Source of the DNA: Robiginitalea sp. SC105 | Lineage (GTDB): Bacteria > Bacteroidota > Bacteroidia > Flavobacteriales > Flavobacteriaceae | Reading direction: 5' to 3' | Length of the DNA: 64,000 nt | Assembly (NCBI RefSeq): GCF_014243345.1 | Contig: NZ_JACLZF010000002.1 | Coordinates: 310,001-374,000, forward strand | Part shown: positions 32,896-41,670 of the stretch, piece after piece | Layout: each line of letters begins with the position of its first letter | How positions within the stretch are numbered: the first letter of the stretch is position 1 | Translations under genes and position numbers: made by a program | Notes under the pieces: generated by a model | Databases searched by the model: none | Told to the model about the DNA's origin: nothing | Seen by the model: only the letters and a program-made list of their open reading frames with translations

Positions 32896-35800
32896 GCACT
32901 GGGGAGTTTAATGGTGAACTCCGTCCCTTTGCCTTCCTCGGAAGCTACCTGCAGGGTTCCCCCATGCCCTTTGGTGACAATGTCGTAACTCAGGCTCAAT
33001 CCCAGGCCCGTTCCCTGGCCGGTGGGCTTGGTGGTGAAAAAGGGCTGGAATATCTTTTCCCGGACCTTTTCCGGGATGCCGCTTCCATTGTCTTTTACGG
33101 ATACGGTTACCTGCCCATTATCCCTGGCGGTCCGGATGGAAACGGTGGGTTTGTAATCCGTACCGGCCTTCTGTGCTTTTTCCGTTACTGCATAGAAGGC
33201 GTTGGTCAGCAGGTTCAACAGGACACGCCCCATGTCCTGTGGGATCATGTCCAGCATACCAGCCTTTGGGTCAAAATCGGTCTGGATGGCGGCATTGAAG
33301 GATTTGTCCTTGGCGCGGAGACCATGGTAGGCAAGCCGCATATATTCATCCGCCAGTGCATTCAGGTCGGTAGGCTCTTTTTTGCCATCCCCGCTCCGGC
33401 TGTGCTGCAACATGCCTTTGACAATGCTGTCTGCCCGCCGGCCGTGATGGGTTATTTTCTCCAGGTTCTGCAACAGGTCGCCGGTCAGGGCTTCCACCTC
33501 TTCCATGTCCCCATTCCGTATTTCCTCCATCAGCTCCTCCAGTAATTCCCGGCTCACCTCCGAGAAATTGTTCACAAAATTCAGCGGGTTTTTGATCTCA
33601 TGGGCGATCCCGGCCGTGAGTTCCCCCAGAGAGGCCATTTTTTCAGATTGGATCAGCTGGGACTGCGTGGCTTTCAGCTCGCCGATGGCCTGTTCCAGCT
33701 GGTTGAAATCCTCATAGCGGGCATAGGCAACGGAGAACGCCAGGGCAAGTGCCCGGACCAGTTCCATTTGCGTGGCCTCCAGGTGGGTATCACTCCCCAC
33801 ATAGAGCATCCCCTGTTTAAAGGGCACCATCTGCAGGACCAGGTGTTCCGGGGCATCTTTCCCGGACTGGTAACGCTTCCGGTCATCCACAAGGCCATGG
33901 TCCATGAGCACCCCGGAGAAATTGAGGAATTCCTCCCGGTCCCATTCCGTCAGGTACATCTCCTGTTTTTTCCAGTTTTCCACCAGGTCGCCAAACAGGG
34001 GGATCAGGCTGAAATCGCTGTGCCAGACAGCTAGGGACTCGCCCTGGGGATTGGAGAGGTAGGAGTGGATTTTCTGCTCTTTTTCGTCGATGATAAAAAC
34101 CCCACAGCGGAAAAACGGGACGCCAAGCGTAGTGAGTTCCTTCCAGATCAGGGGGGTAATGCGTTCCAGGTCGGAGGTAGACCGCATGCCTGAAATCTCT
34201 GCCCGGACCCTGTCCAGGGATGCCTGCTTGACCGCTTCCTGCTCCCGGGCTTCCGCTTCGATCAGGTCCAGGTGGCGCCTGTAGGCCAGGTCAAAAACGT
34301 AGGCTGCCTTGCGCAATACCTCCAGGGTATCCCCGGAAGCCGGGGAATGGGTGACCAGCAACAGGGAGCCCCCTGTGAAATCTGCAAAATTCCAGTATTC
34401 GGAACGGTCGGAAAGGCGCCGGTTGTCGACGAACCCCACCCGCCTTTCGGCAATCACCGGGGCGTGTTCCAGCATGACCTGCTGCCATTGCTCGGCCATT
34501 TCCTTGGTAAATTCGATGGTGTATTCGGCCTGTTCTGAGCGATACATGTCGATCATATGCCGGATGGGGTCCATGGCATCCACCGGAAACTCCACGTTGG
34601 CGAGTACGATTTCACCGGCTTCACCCGGGGGTCGAACAGCGGCTATTGACTGGAAGGTGGGTGCCCCTTCCGTGTAGAGGTGCACCACGCTTGCTTCCAG
34701 GTCCAGCTGCCCCAGGGAATCGATCTGCCGCCTCAATTCGGTGATCACATCCATGATCTCGTCGGAAGTGCGCATGGCCAGCGCGCGGCTCCGGATCCGC
34801 TCCATCGCGGTTTCTATCTGTGCTTCCCGGGCGAGTTTCTCCGCATTTTTCAGGTCGAGGTACCTCCGATAGGTCTGTCCGAAAAGGCTGGCGAACCTGC
34901 CCAGGATTTTGGTGGCCTCTGCCGTCAGCGGGTTGCGGGTAAAAGAGAACAGGATCCCTTCCCGGAAATAGAAGCTGTTGTGGAAATGGGGAGGCTGCAG
35001 GGTGTCCAGGTCCGTATACAGGGGATATCTCTCTTCTTTGTTCAGCAGGTCATAATACCGGGTCAGGTCGGGGCCTTTCAATTCGTAACTAAAGGTGGAA
35101 TCCCGGTTCTTCCAGGCTTTCTGAACCCCCCGGAGCAGGGGATGAATGCTCATGGTCAGCATGCCCGTCTTCAGGTCCACCGAGCCTTCCTCAGCGGAAG
35201 CGGCGGACCAGGTTTCCATCATTCCTCCTTCCTCGTCTTCATATCCTTCCAGAATGCCTATACCACACCGGATCGATGTGTCCAGGCCCAGCCTGGTCAC
35301 TTCGTCGAACAGCGTGGTAACGGTCTCCCCGACGTCCTGGCTGTTGTGCATCGCCATGGTTTTGGAACGGACCCGCTCAAGGGCCGCCTCGATCTGGGAT
35401 TCCCGGGCCTGGGCTTCTGCTTTCTGCAGGTCCAGATAGCGGGTAAAGGTTTGGCTGAAGGCCGATGCGAAGCGTTCCAGGATGGACCGAATTTCCTCCG
35501 GGAGGGGTGAATGCGTTATACTGAACAAATAACCATCCCGGAAGTTAACGCACCAGTAGTATTCAATTTCCGGGACATCCTCAGTATCGAGTTGAACGGT
35601 AAAGTCCGGTGCTGCATTGAGTACTTTGTAATATTCCGGGATATCGGAACCTTCCAGGATATGTGAACTATAAGGTTCGCCTCGTTCCCAACAGTCGTGG
35701 ATATCCTTTAACATGGGATGGCGGGACATGTCGAGGAATCCCTGATAAACAGTTTCATCTGAGTCATGTCCGTCGGTGGCCGCCCAAATTTGGCCGCGTT

Positions 35801-38800
35801 CGGACTGACTCAAAATGTTGATTCCGCAAACCAGGTGTTTATCGAGACCCAGGCCGGTAAGTTCACCGAAAAATGCAGTCACCGTTGCTCCAATGTCTTC
35901 CGTTTTTTGCATGGCCATGGTTTTGGCCCTCACCCGTTCAAGGGCAGTCTCGATTTCGGCCTCGCGGGCCTGTGCTTCTGCTTTCTCCAGGTCCAGGAAA
36001 CGGGTATACGCCTGTTCGAAGACCCTGGCGAACCTGCCGATTATGGCGTTTTCCTCTACCGAATAGGGTTGGGCCTTGTAATTGCCAACATAGAGGTTGA
36101 TGTTTTTAAGTATAAAGTTAGACCGGGCATAACCGGGTGCATTAAGCAGTTTTTCCTCGATTTCCTCCGTGTAGTATTTAGGATCGGTGTGTTTGAGGAT
36201 GTGCCGGACAAAAATCCGGTTTTCCTCTTTGGTCAGCACATCGGCGAAAAAGGAGATCCCTTCTTTCGTAGCTTTCCGTACGCGGTTGGGCGCCGGGTGG
36301 TCGATATAGGGAACGTCAATAATGAAGGGCTCGGGCATGTTGTAGCCTGCAAGCCAGAATTTCAGGCCTCCCTCCAGGATATTCGGACCCAGGCTGACAT
36401 TGTTGTATCGAATATCCAATTTCTCCAGCTGTTCCGCGATAACGCGAATAACCTCGAGCAGCTCCTTGCTGTGGTGCATGGCCATGGTCCGGGCCCGTAC
36501 GCGCTCCAATGCCAGCTGGATTTCCGATTCCCGGGCCTGGGCCTCGGCCTTCTGAATATCCTGAAACCGTGTATAGCATTGGTTGAAAACTTTTCCGAAG
36601 CGTTCCAGAATAGAAAACTTTTCATCGGGTAATGGCTCCAGCCGGGCAATAAATAAGACTCCGAAATCATTAAAAGTATTATACAGGAAAATCTTTTCGG
36701 GCCTGACCATGGCAGCCTTTACTACTTCTGGCAACCTTTTTAGTCCGGTATCATTAAAAAGGATTTGAGTCCAGTTCTCCTTGTATTCCCCTTCCAGTAT
36801 GTAGAGATCCTTGGTTCTTCTTTCCTCCCAGGCTTTCCAGTATTCATTGTAAACGGGGTCGTCCTGGTCGGAAATGAAGTAACACTCCGAACCGCTTTCT
36901 GCCTCGGGATTTGCAGCCCACCAGTGAACGGATCGGTTTTCGGGATGGTAAATCCATATTACAGCCCGCTCCATTTCGATTTCCAGGGAGGTGAGTTCCT
37001 CAAAGACTTTTGAGAGAATGACATTGAGTTCGCTGGATTGGTGCATTGCCATTGATCGCGCTCGTACCCTCTCCAATGCTGTTTCGATCTGGGCCTCACG
37101 GGCGCGTTCTTCTGCTTGTTGCAGATCCAGGAACCGCTGGTACACCCTGCCGAATTCCGTGGCAAACCGGAGGAGGATATCCGCCTCTTCCGGGGTGGAC
37201 TCCCGGGTCTGGTTGAGCCCGAGAAATCCGAATTTACAGTAGGCCTGAGTAGCATACAATCCATTGGGGAAGTCCTTGGGCGAGACCTGGTCCCCTTCCG
37301 GGAGCTTTGAAAAAATCCCGTCGAAAAGTTCCCAGAGCGCATCGAGTCCTTCCGGTGGGACTTCAAACCGGTTCACGGGTTCCGGATTGGACGCTTTCAG
37401 GGATTCGGCCACATGGGCCCAGTGCTCCGAAGCATCCAGTGCGATCGTTTCCTCCGCCATGATGCGCTCGCCGTTCCGCCCGGTCATCCGGTAGGTAAAC
37501 CGGTCGTTCTCCAGGTCAAGCAGGGTAAGGTGCGCCCAGACAGTTTCCACGCCCAGCAGTTTCAACTGCTGGAAGACGACGGTCAGTACTTCGGTCAGTT
37601 CCGTGGATTCCTGCATGGCCATGGTGCGGGCCCGTATGCGCTCCAGGGCGAGCTGGATCTCGGATTCCCGCGCCTGGGCCTCGGCTTTCTGCAGATCGAG
37701 GAAACGCGTATAGGTTTGTTCAAAAACGGTTCCAAAGCGTTCCAGGAGTTTTACCGATTCGGTTGAAAGGGGTTCCGGTGAAGAAACCAGCAATCCCCCG
37801 TGTTTGAAAAAGGCACCTGTATGTACCCTGCGGTCCCTAATCAATTCATCTTTGAAAGGCATCCGGATTTCCTCCTTCAGATATTTGATCCACTGTTGCA
37901 ATTCTTTGCCGCTCAGGTCGATTTCCAGTGATTTCTTTCCCTGCTTCCAGGCAGCATAAACCTTGGAAATGGTAGTTGGTTCTTCAATGCTGCCTTTAAA
38001 CAGGTGATCGATCTGCTGCCCGCCCTGTTCGGTTGACCACCATTCAAAAACGCCTTCATCTTCCCTGACAATTCCAATATTCAGGCGTTCCAGGGACGTT
38101 CCCAGGCTGTTTATCTGTTCAAAAAGTACGGCAGCCACTTCGCCAAGCTCCTTACTTCGATGCATGGCCATGGTGCGCGCACGAACCCTCTCCAGGGCGG
38201 CCTCGATCTGGGCCTCACGGGCCTGTTCCTCTGCGTTTCGGACATCGAGGAAGCGTTGGTACAGGCGGCCGAACTCCCGGGCAAAGCGGATGAGTATCTG
38301 TTTTTCCTCCTCGGTGGGAGGGCGGTAGTGGTTAAAGCCGATATAACCGAATTTGCAATAGCCCTGGACCGCATATCCCCCGTCGGGGAAGTCTTCGGCC
38401 CTGATGCGCTCCTTCTCCGGCATGGCGGAAAAGGTTTCCTCGAACAGTTGGAACAATTCAGGCAACACCTCCTTGGGGTAGTAAATTACTTCTACGGCAT
38501 CCTGTTTGTCGTTTTTCCATTTCTCTGCCAGATCCTGCCAGATATCCAGCGAGTCCAGGTCCACCACCTGCTGGGTCTGCATGCGGCTGCCGGCCTTGCT
38601 GGTGGAGCGGTAGGTAAAGGTGTTGCTTTCAATGTCAAAAAGACTCAGGAAAGCAGTGACGGGCTTGATGCCCAGCACTTCGAACTGCTGGAAGAATACC
38701 TTCAGCACGTCGTTGAGTTCATCAGAGCTGTGCATGGCCATGGACCGCGCCCGGACACTTTCCAGTGCCGCTTCTATTTCGGCTTCCCTTGCGGCCGTTT

Positions 38801-38897
38801 GGAGGGCATTGAGTACCTCCCGGCGTTTTTCTTCCGGGAGCTCCCCGGTCCTGGAAAGGATTTTCGCCAGTTCGGAAAGCGTTTTTTTGTTATCCAT
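32892..38897 (-). CDS. Giant soluble multi-sensor histidine kinase K1, nine GAF-like modules
   Basis: A 2001-residue cytoplasmic kinase, first gene of the array. A short helical N-terminus ([20 protein letters not shown]) is followed by nine tandem GAF-like modules whose leading helices start near residues 50, 245, 430, 620, 805, 995, 1185, 1375 and 1570. A HisKA-HATPase then follows with H1766 in [12 protein letters not shown] (Lys where the seven sisters have Gln), [15 protein letters not shown] and [11 protein letters not shown]. No signal peptide, transmembrane helix, PAS signature or fused receiver was seen. Most sensor kinases have one to three input domains, so nine is extreme. It overlaps K2 by ATGA. 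Module 6 is nearly identical to module 4 of K2, and module 9 resembles the second module of K3. Confidence 0.92.
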   Translation of the reverse strand: MDNKKTLSELAKILSRTGELPEEKRREVLNALQTAAREAEIEAALESVRARSMAMHSSDELNDVLKVFFQQFEVLGIKPVTAFLSLFDIESNTFTYRSTSKAGSRMQTQQVVDLDSLDIWQDLAEKWKNDKQDAVEVIYYPKEVLPELFQLFEETFSAMPEKERIRAEDFPDGGYAVQGYCKFGYIGFNHYRPPTEEEKQILIRFAREFGRLYQRFLDVRNAEEQAREAQIEAALERVRARTMAMHRSKELGEVAAVLFEQINSLGTSLERLNIGIVREDEGVFEWWSTEQGGQQIDHLFKGSIEEPTTISKVYAAWKQGKKSLEIDLSGKELQQWIKYLKEEIRMPFKDELIRDRRVHTGAFFKHGGLLVSSPEPLSTESVKLLERFGTVFEQTYTRFLDLQKAEAQARESEIQLALERIRARTMAMQESTELTEVLTVVFQQLKLLGVETVWAHLTLLDLENDRFTYRMTGRNGERIMAEETIALDASEHWAHVAESLKASNPEPVNRFEVPPEGLDALWELFDGIFSKLPEGDQVSPKDFPNGLYATQAYCKFGFLGLNQTRESTPEEADILLRFATEFGRVYQRFLDLQQAEERAREAQIETALERVRARSMAMHQSSELNVILSKVFEELTSLEIEMERAVIWIYHPENRSVHWWAANPEAESGSECYFISDQDDPVYNEYWKAWEERRTKDLYILEGEYKENWTQILFNDTGLKRLPEVVKAAMVRPEKIFLYNTFNDFGVLFIARLEPLPDEKFSILERFGKVFNQCYTRFQDIQKAEAQARESEIQLALERVRARTMAMHHSKELLEVIRVIAEQLEKLDIRYNNVSLGPNILEGGLKFWLAGYNMPEPFIIDVPYIDHPAPNRVRKATKEGISFFADVLTKEENRIFVRHILKHTDPKYYTEEIEEKLLNAPGYARSNFILKNINLYVGNYKAQPYSVEENAIIGRFARVFEQAYTRFLDLEKAEAQAREAEIETALERVRAKTMAMQKTEDIGATVTAFFGELTGLGLDKHLVCGINILSQSERGQIWAATDGHDSDETVYQGFLDMSRHPMLKDIHDCWERGEPYSSHILEGSDIPEYYKVLNAAPDFTVQLDTEDVPEIEYYWCVNFRDGYLFSITHSPLPEEIRSILERFASAFSQTFTRYLDLQKAEAQARESQIEAALERVRSKTMAMHNSQDVGETVTTLFDEVTRLGLDTSIRCGIGILEGYEDEEGGMMETWSAASAEEGSVDLKTGMLTMSIHPLLRGVQKAWKNRDSTFSYELKGPDLTRYYDLLNKEERYPLYTDLDTLQPPHFHNSFYFREGILFSFTRNPLTAEATKILGRFASLFGQTYRRYLDLKNAEKLAREAQIETAMERIRSRALAMRTSDEIMDVITELRRQIDSLGQLDLEASVVHLYTEGAPTFQSIAAVRPPGEAGEIVLANVEFPVDAMDPIRHMIDMYRSEQAEYTIEFTKEMAEQWQQVMLEHAPVIAERRVGFVDNRRLSDRSEYWNFADFTGGSLLLVTHSPASGDTLEVLRKAAYVFDLAYRRHLDLIEAEAREQEAVKQASLDRVRAEISGMRSTSDLERITPLIWKELTTLGVPFFRCGVFIIDEKEQKIHSYLSNPQGESLAVWHSDFSLIPLFGDLVENWKKQEMYLTEWDREEFLNFSGVLMDHGLVDDRKRYQSGKDAPEHLVLQMVPFKQGMLYVGSDTHLEATQMELVRALALAFSVAYARYEDFNQLEQAIGELKATQSQLIQSEKMASLGELTAGIAHEIKNPLNFVNNFSEVSRELLEELMEEIRNGDMEEVEALTGDLLQNLEKITHHGRRADSIVKGMLQHSRSGDGKKEPTDLNALADEYMRLAYHGLRAKDKSFNAAIQTDFDPKAGMLDMIPQDMGRVLLNLLTNAFYAVTEKAQKAGTDYKPTVSIRTARDNGQVTVSVKDNGSGIPEKVREKIFQPFFTTKPTGQGTGLGLSLSYDIVTKGHGGTLQVASEEGKGTEFTIKLPSA
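33700..38790 (-). repeat. Nine tandem GAF-like modules inside kinase K1
   Basis: The helix codons (plus-strand pattern GCATGGCCATGG followed by a GC-rich Arg-rich stretch) recur near 38738, 38161, 37614, 37042, 36477, 35909, 35348, 34772 and 34184. The spacing of 547-588 bases is very regular, equal to about 190 residues per sensor module. The last unit has the weakest helix (GMRSTSDLE in place of MAM...). Confidence 0.87.
35404..35965 (-). repeat. Segmental duplicate shared with kinase K2 (copy in K1)
   Basis: This part encodes module 6 of K1 and repeats 30140-30700 of K2 in the same orientation about 5.3 kb away. Substitutions are scattered and mostly silent or conservative; no insertion or deletion was noticed within the unit. 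Confidence 0.9.
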
Positions 38898-39003
38898 ACG
38901 ATTTCCCTGGGTTTGGTGCTGGGGCCGGCCTGCCTGGATCTGCAGATCAGATGCTGCAGCCGCCCCTGGGATCGTGCTTGGAAGGTACTAAAAAATGCCG
39001 CTT

Positions 39004-39036
39004 CAAATGCTATTCGGTTCCGGAATGACCCCGCAA
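39004..39036 (-). promoter_or_regulatory. Candidate promoter of the kinase array, upstream of K1
   Basis: On the minus strand a TAGCATTTG (39004-39012) resembles a -7 element with one extra base, preceded by TTG at 39034-39036 with 21 bases between. It would start transcription about 100 bases before the K1 ATG, within the 171-base gap to the membrane-protein gene. The evidence is a loose consensus match only. Confidence 0.28.
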
Positions 39037-39068
39037 CCGGGAAAAGGTTTGCCTGGGACTGGCAACCA

Positions 39069-39611
39069 TCAGGGGTTCTGGCTCAGGAAGAGGTAACCCG
39101 CCGCGCTCATCAGCATTACCAGGGACATGAGGATGGCGGCTACGATATCCCAGGCCACGTGGGACTTTTTGTACCAGATAAACAAGAAGATGGACAGCAA
39201 CAGGGATTGAAGGAGTAATTCCGGCAGAAAGATGAATTGCTGGTACCAGGGTATCTGAGTGTATATCATGCCATCGACCGAGCCGGGTGCGGGTCCGAAG
39301 GTTGCCAGGATGCCCAGGCCGACGAACAGGAGCCACAGGCGAAACCATCCGAAGTTGCCTTCCAGGAAGGTTTTGCGGAACGGCCAGAGGACAATGGCAA
39401 AGATCAACCCGCGAATAAACTGCAGGCCAGGCCCAAGGGCGGTTACCGGGTCGTCTGTGGGCCTCATAAAGCCCTCCAAAGCCCCTGTTGCGAACAAATC
39501 CCGGTAATCCAGCGCATACAGGGCAAGCATGCCAACTGCAAAATAGGAGATGGTATGCAGGGCGATGAGCCGCCAGGCAAAGACGATGAACGGAGCGCTG
39601 TTTTTTTTCAT
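39069..39611 (-). CDS. Integral membrane protein of unknown family
   Basis: A 180-residue hydrophobic protein with about five predicted membrane segments, near residues 10-30, 62-78, 88-106, 125-143 and 152-172. Motif-like parts are MRPTDDP (48-54) and ALGPGLQFIRG, both between the first two helices, and TFGPAPGSVDGMIYTQIPW. I do not recognise the family with certainty. It lies 171 bases upstream of the kinase array on the same strand, so it may be expressed separately. Downstream of its start the divergent YegP-like gene begins 193 bases away. Confidence 0.75.
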   Translation of the reverse strand: MKKNSAPFIVFAWRLIALHTISYFAVGMLALYALDYRDLFATGALEGFMRPTDDPVTALGPGLQFIRGLIFAIVLWPFRKTFLEGNFGWFRLWLLFVGLGILATFGPAPGSVDGMIYTQIPWYQQFIFLPELLLQSLLLSIFLFIWYKKSHVAWDIVAAILMSLVMLMSAAGYLFLSQNP

Positions 39612-39804
39612 ACGATTGAACTTCCTCCGGGTTGGCTCCCCGGAATTTATTTGCTCAAGATATCACAGACCTGGATCATAAATGATGACAGATATCAGTT
39701 TACCCGATTCCCGCAGATCAGGCCTTTGGGTTACCAAAAAGAATAAAGGGTATTGAGTTTGGTTGCAACTTTTAGTAAATTACACCCAAACAAATTTGTA
39801 TATA

Positions 39805-40131
39805 ATGGGAAAATTTGAAGTCAAAACAGACAAAGCGGGCAAGTTCCGGTTCAACCTGAAATCGAGCAACGGACAGGTAATCCTCAGCAGTGAGGCCTAC
39901 AATAGCAAATCGGCCTGTGACAATGGGATCGAATCCGTAAAGAAGAACTCTCAGGACGATTCCAAATACGAGCGGGCCACCTCCAGCAGCGGCAAGCCCT
40001 ACTTTAACCTCAAGGCAGCCAACGGCCAGGTTATCGGAAGCAGCCAGATGTATTCCAGTGAAAGCGCCATGGAAAACGGTATTGAATCCGTAAAGAAGAA
40101 TGCGCCGGGAGCAGCCGTTGAAGAGGCATAA
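39805..40131 (+). CDS. YegP/DUF1508 family protein
   Basis: A 108-residue soluble protein made of two DUF1508 repeats of about 50 residues. Each has the pattern G-K-F/Y-x-F-N-L-K-x-x-N-G-Q-V-I (FRFNLKSSNGQVI and YFNLKAANGQVI) followed by a second block ending GIESVKKN. ATG 39805 (MGKFEVKTDK) is chosen because the repeat begins there; a start at 39763 would add unrelated residues. The family is widespread and its function is unknown. A strong hairpin with a T tract follows 40 bases after the stop. Confidence 0.92.
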   Translation: MGKFEVKTDKAGKFRFNLKSSNGQVILSSEAYNSKSACDNGIESVKKNSQDDSKYERATSSSGKPYFNLKAANGQVIGSSQMYSSESAMENGIESVKKNAPGAAVEEA

Positions 40132-40173
40132 ACCAAAATAAGTCGGCCCCATGGGTTTTCCCGGGCGCTGAAA

Positions 40174-40209
40174 ATAAAAAAAGGAGGCCTTCGGGCTTCC
40201 TTTTTTATT
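40174..40209. terminator. Strong Rho-independent terminator with UUCG loop, probably bidirectional
   Basis: A stem GGAGGCC (40183-40189) and GGCTTCC (40194-40200) with one G-T wobble closes a TTCG tetraloop. It is flanked by a run of A before and a run of T after, so that the two arms extend into A-T pairs. It ends the YegP-like transcript and could also stop minus-strand reading. Confidence 0.88.
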
Positions 40210-40253
40210 TTTGGCAGCCACGATCCCAGCCCCTGCGAACCGGCAGGATGGGT

Positions 40254-40261
40254 TACCTTTG
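40254..40261 (+). promoter_or_regulatory. -7 promoter element of the phosphodiesterase gene
   Basis: TACCTTTG exactly matches the Bacteroidota TAnnTTTG -7 consensus and is followed by CA, a common continuation. The ATG is 19 bases further, giving a leader of about a dozen bases. A clear -33 motif was not found. Confidence 0.5.
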
Positions 40262-40279
40262 CATCCCGAAATCCCATTT

Positions 40280-40777
40280 ATGACCAAAATCCTCCTCCTT
40301 TCCGACACGCATAACCATATGGACGAGCGCATCCTGGAATACGCCGGCCAGGCCGACGAAGTCTGGCACGCAGGGGATATCGGTTCCCTCCGGGTTACCG
40401 ATGCCCTGCAGAAAGTCAGTCCGGTTCGGGCAGTCTACGGCAATATCGACGGCAAGGAGGTGCGCAGCGAATTCCCACTGGATGCCCGTTTCCGCTGCGA
40501 GGAGGTCGACGTGTGGATCACCCATATCGGCGGTTACCCGAAGCGGTACGACCCCAGGGTCCGGGAACCCCTTCGGAGGAATCCTCCCAAACTTTTTATA
40601 TCGGGGCATTCGCATATTCTCAAAGTGCAATTCGACAAGGATCTGGACCTGTTGCATATGAATCCCGGGGCCTGCGGAAAGTCTGGTTTCCATCAGGTCC
40701 GGACCATGCTGCGTTTCGCGATTGACGGAGCGGATATCCGGGAGCTGGAAGTGATCGAACTTGGGAAAAGGGGGTAA
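40280..40777 (+). CDS. YfcE/MJ0936-type metallophosphoesterase
   Basis: A 165-residue calcineurin-like phosphodiesterase. Metal-binding motifs are in the family order: SDTHNH near residue 8, HAGDIG near 32, YGNID near 56, THIGGYP near 82, SGHSHI near 111 and a final NPG. Members hydrolyse phosphodiesters in vitro; the natural substrate is usually unclear. The start ATG 40280 begins the conserved MTKILLLSDTH strand, so the longer frame from 40211 is not used. A perfect -7 element is just upstream. Confidence 0.93.
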   Translation: MTKILLLSDTHNHMDERILEYAGQADEVWHAGDIGSLRVTDALQKVSPVRAVYGNIDGKEVRSEFPLDARFRCEEVDVWITHIGGYPKRYDPRVREPLRRNPPKLFISGHSHILKVQFDKDLDLLHMNPGACGKSGFHQVRTMLRFAIDGADIRELEVIELGKRG

Positions 40778-40880
40778 GAGGGCCGCCATCCTCCGCCCCA
40801 TTTTTAAAATACACGGTTATCCCGCAATCCCCTATCACTGCACATCAATTTCCAATACACCAACACATCCGGGAACTTCC

Positions 40881-40888
40881 TATCTTTG
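40881..40888 (+). promoter_or_regulatory. -7 promoter element of truA
   Basis: TATCTTTG matches TAnnTTTG exactly, 20 bases before the truA ATG, which implies a very short leader. The gene upstream ends more than 100 bases before, so a promoter is expected here. Confidence 0.5.
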
Positions 40889-40908
40889 GATTTAAACCTG
40901 GTTCTGGC

Positions 40909-41670
40909 ATGCGTTTTTTCCTCGAATTCTCCTACCTGGGCACCGCCTACCACGGCTGGCAGCGCCAGCCCAATGCGCTGACCGTACAGGAGGTGCTGGA
41001 GGGTAAGATGGCTACTTTGCTGGGGGTTGATACCCTGGACCTGGTCGCCGCCGGGCGGACGGATGCCGGGGTGCATGCCCGGCAGATGTTTGCGCATTTC
41101 GATTGGGATGCGGACCTGCCTGAAGATTTTGTGTTCCGTATCAATGCTTTTTTGCCCGAGGACATTGCCGTTAGAAACGTGCATCGGGTTTCGGAAGAAG
41201 CACACGCCAGGTTCGATGCCACCGGCAGGACCTATGAATACCTGCTGACCCAGGAAAAAGATCCCTTCCGCAGGGACTTTGCCTGCCGGGTCCAGGCTCC
41301 TCTGGATTTTGACTTGATGAACCAGGCTGCGGAAGCGCTCATCGGTTTTGGCGATTTCAAATGTTTTTCCCGCTCCAACAGCGATGTCAAAACCTTTAAC
41401 TGCGATGTGCGCCACGCGCACTGGGAGGAAAGGGAGGGCGTCTGGGTCTTTACTATCACCGCCGACCGCTTCCTCCGCAATATGGTCCGGGCCGTGGTCG
41501 GGACGCTGCTCGAAGTGGGCAGGGGACGCCTCGGGGTTGCAGATGTTAAGACAATTATAAAAAGCCGGGATCGGTCGGAGGCCGGGGTATCGGTACCTGC
41601 AAAAGGACTATATTTGACCGGTATTACGTACCCCAATACCCTATTCATTCATGGCCAAGGAAACCGGTAA
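40909..41670 (+). CDS. truA: tRNA pseudouridine(38-40) synthase TruA
   Basis: A 253-residue enzyme that isomerises uridines 38-40 in the anticodon arm of tRNAs. The catalytic aspartate is D52 in AAGRTDAGVHA, and the family blocks YHGWQRQ, ARFDATGRTYEYLL, FSRSNSDVKTFNC and DRFLRNMVRAVVGTLL are all present in order. Length is normal. Its last 20 bases overlap the start of the ABC exporter gene in another frame, so the two are probably co-transcribed. Confidence 0.97.
   Translation: MRFFLEFSYLGTAYHGWQRQPNALTVQEVLEGKMATLLGVDTLDLVAAGRTDAGVHARQMFAHFDWDADLPEDFVFRINAFLPEDIAVRNVHRVSEEAHARFDATGRTYEYLLTQEKDPFRRDFACRVQAPLDFDLMNQAAEALIGFGDFKCFSRSNSDVKTFNCDVRHAHWEEREGVWVFTITADRFLRNMVRAVVGTLLEVGRGRLGVADVKTIIKSRDRSEAGVSVPAKGLYLTGITYPNTLFIHGQGNR

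Noticed and set aside
31654-32988. 444-codon plus-strand frame opposite kinases K1/K2
   Set aside because: It crosses the K1-K2 junction in antisense and has no family features.
33700-38790. CRISPR-like regular spacing of a short motif (GCATGGCCATGG)
   Set aside because: The period of about 570 bases and the conserved reading frame show that it is the repeated helix of protein modules, not an array of repeats and spacers.
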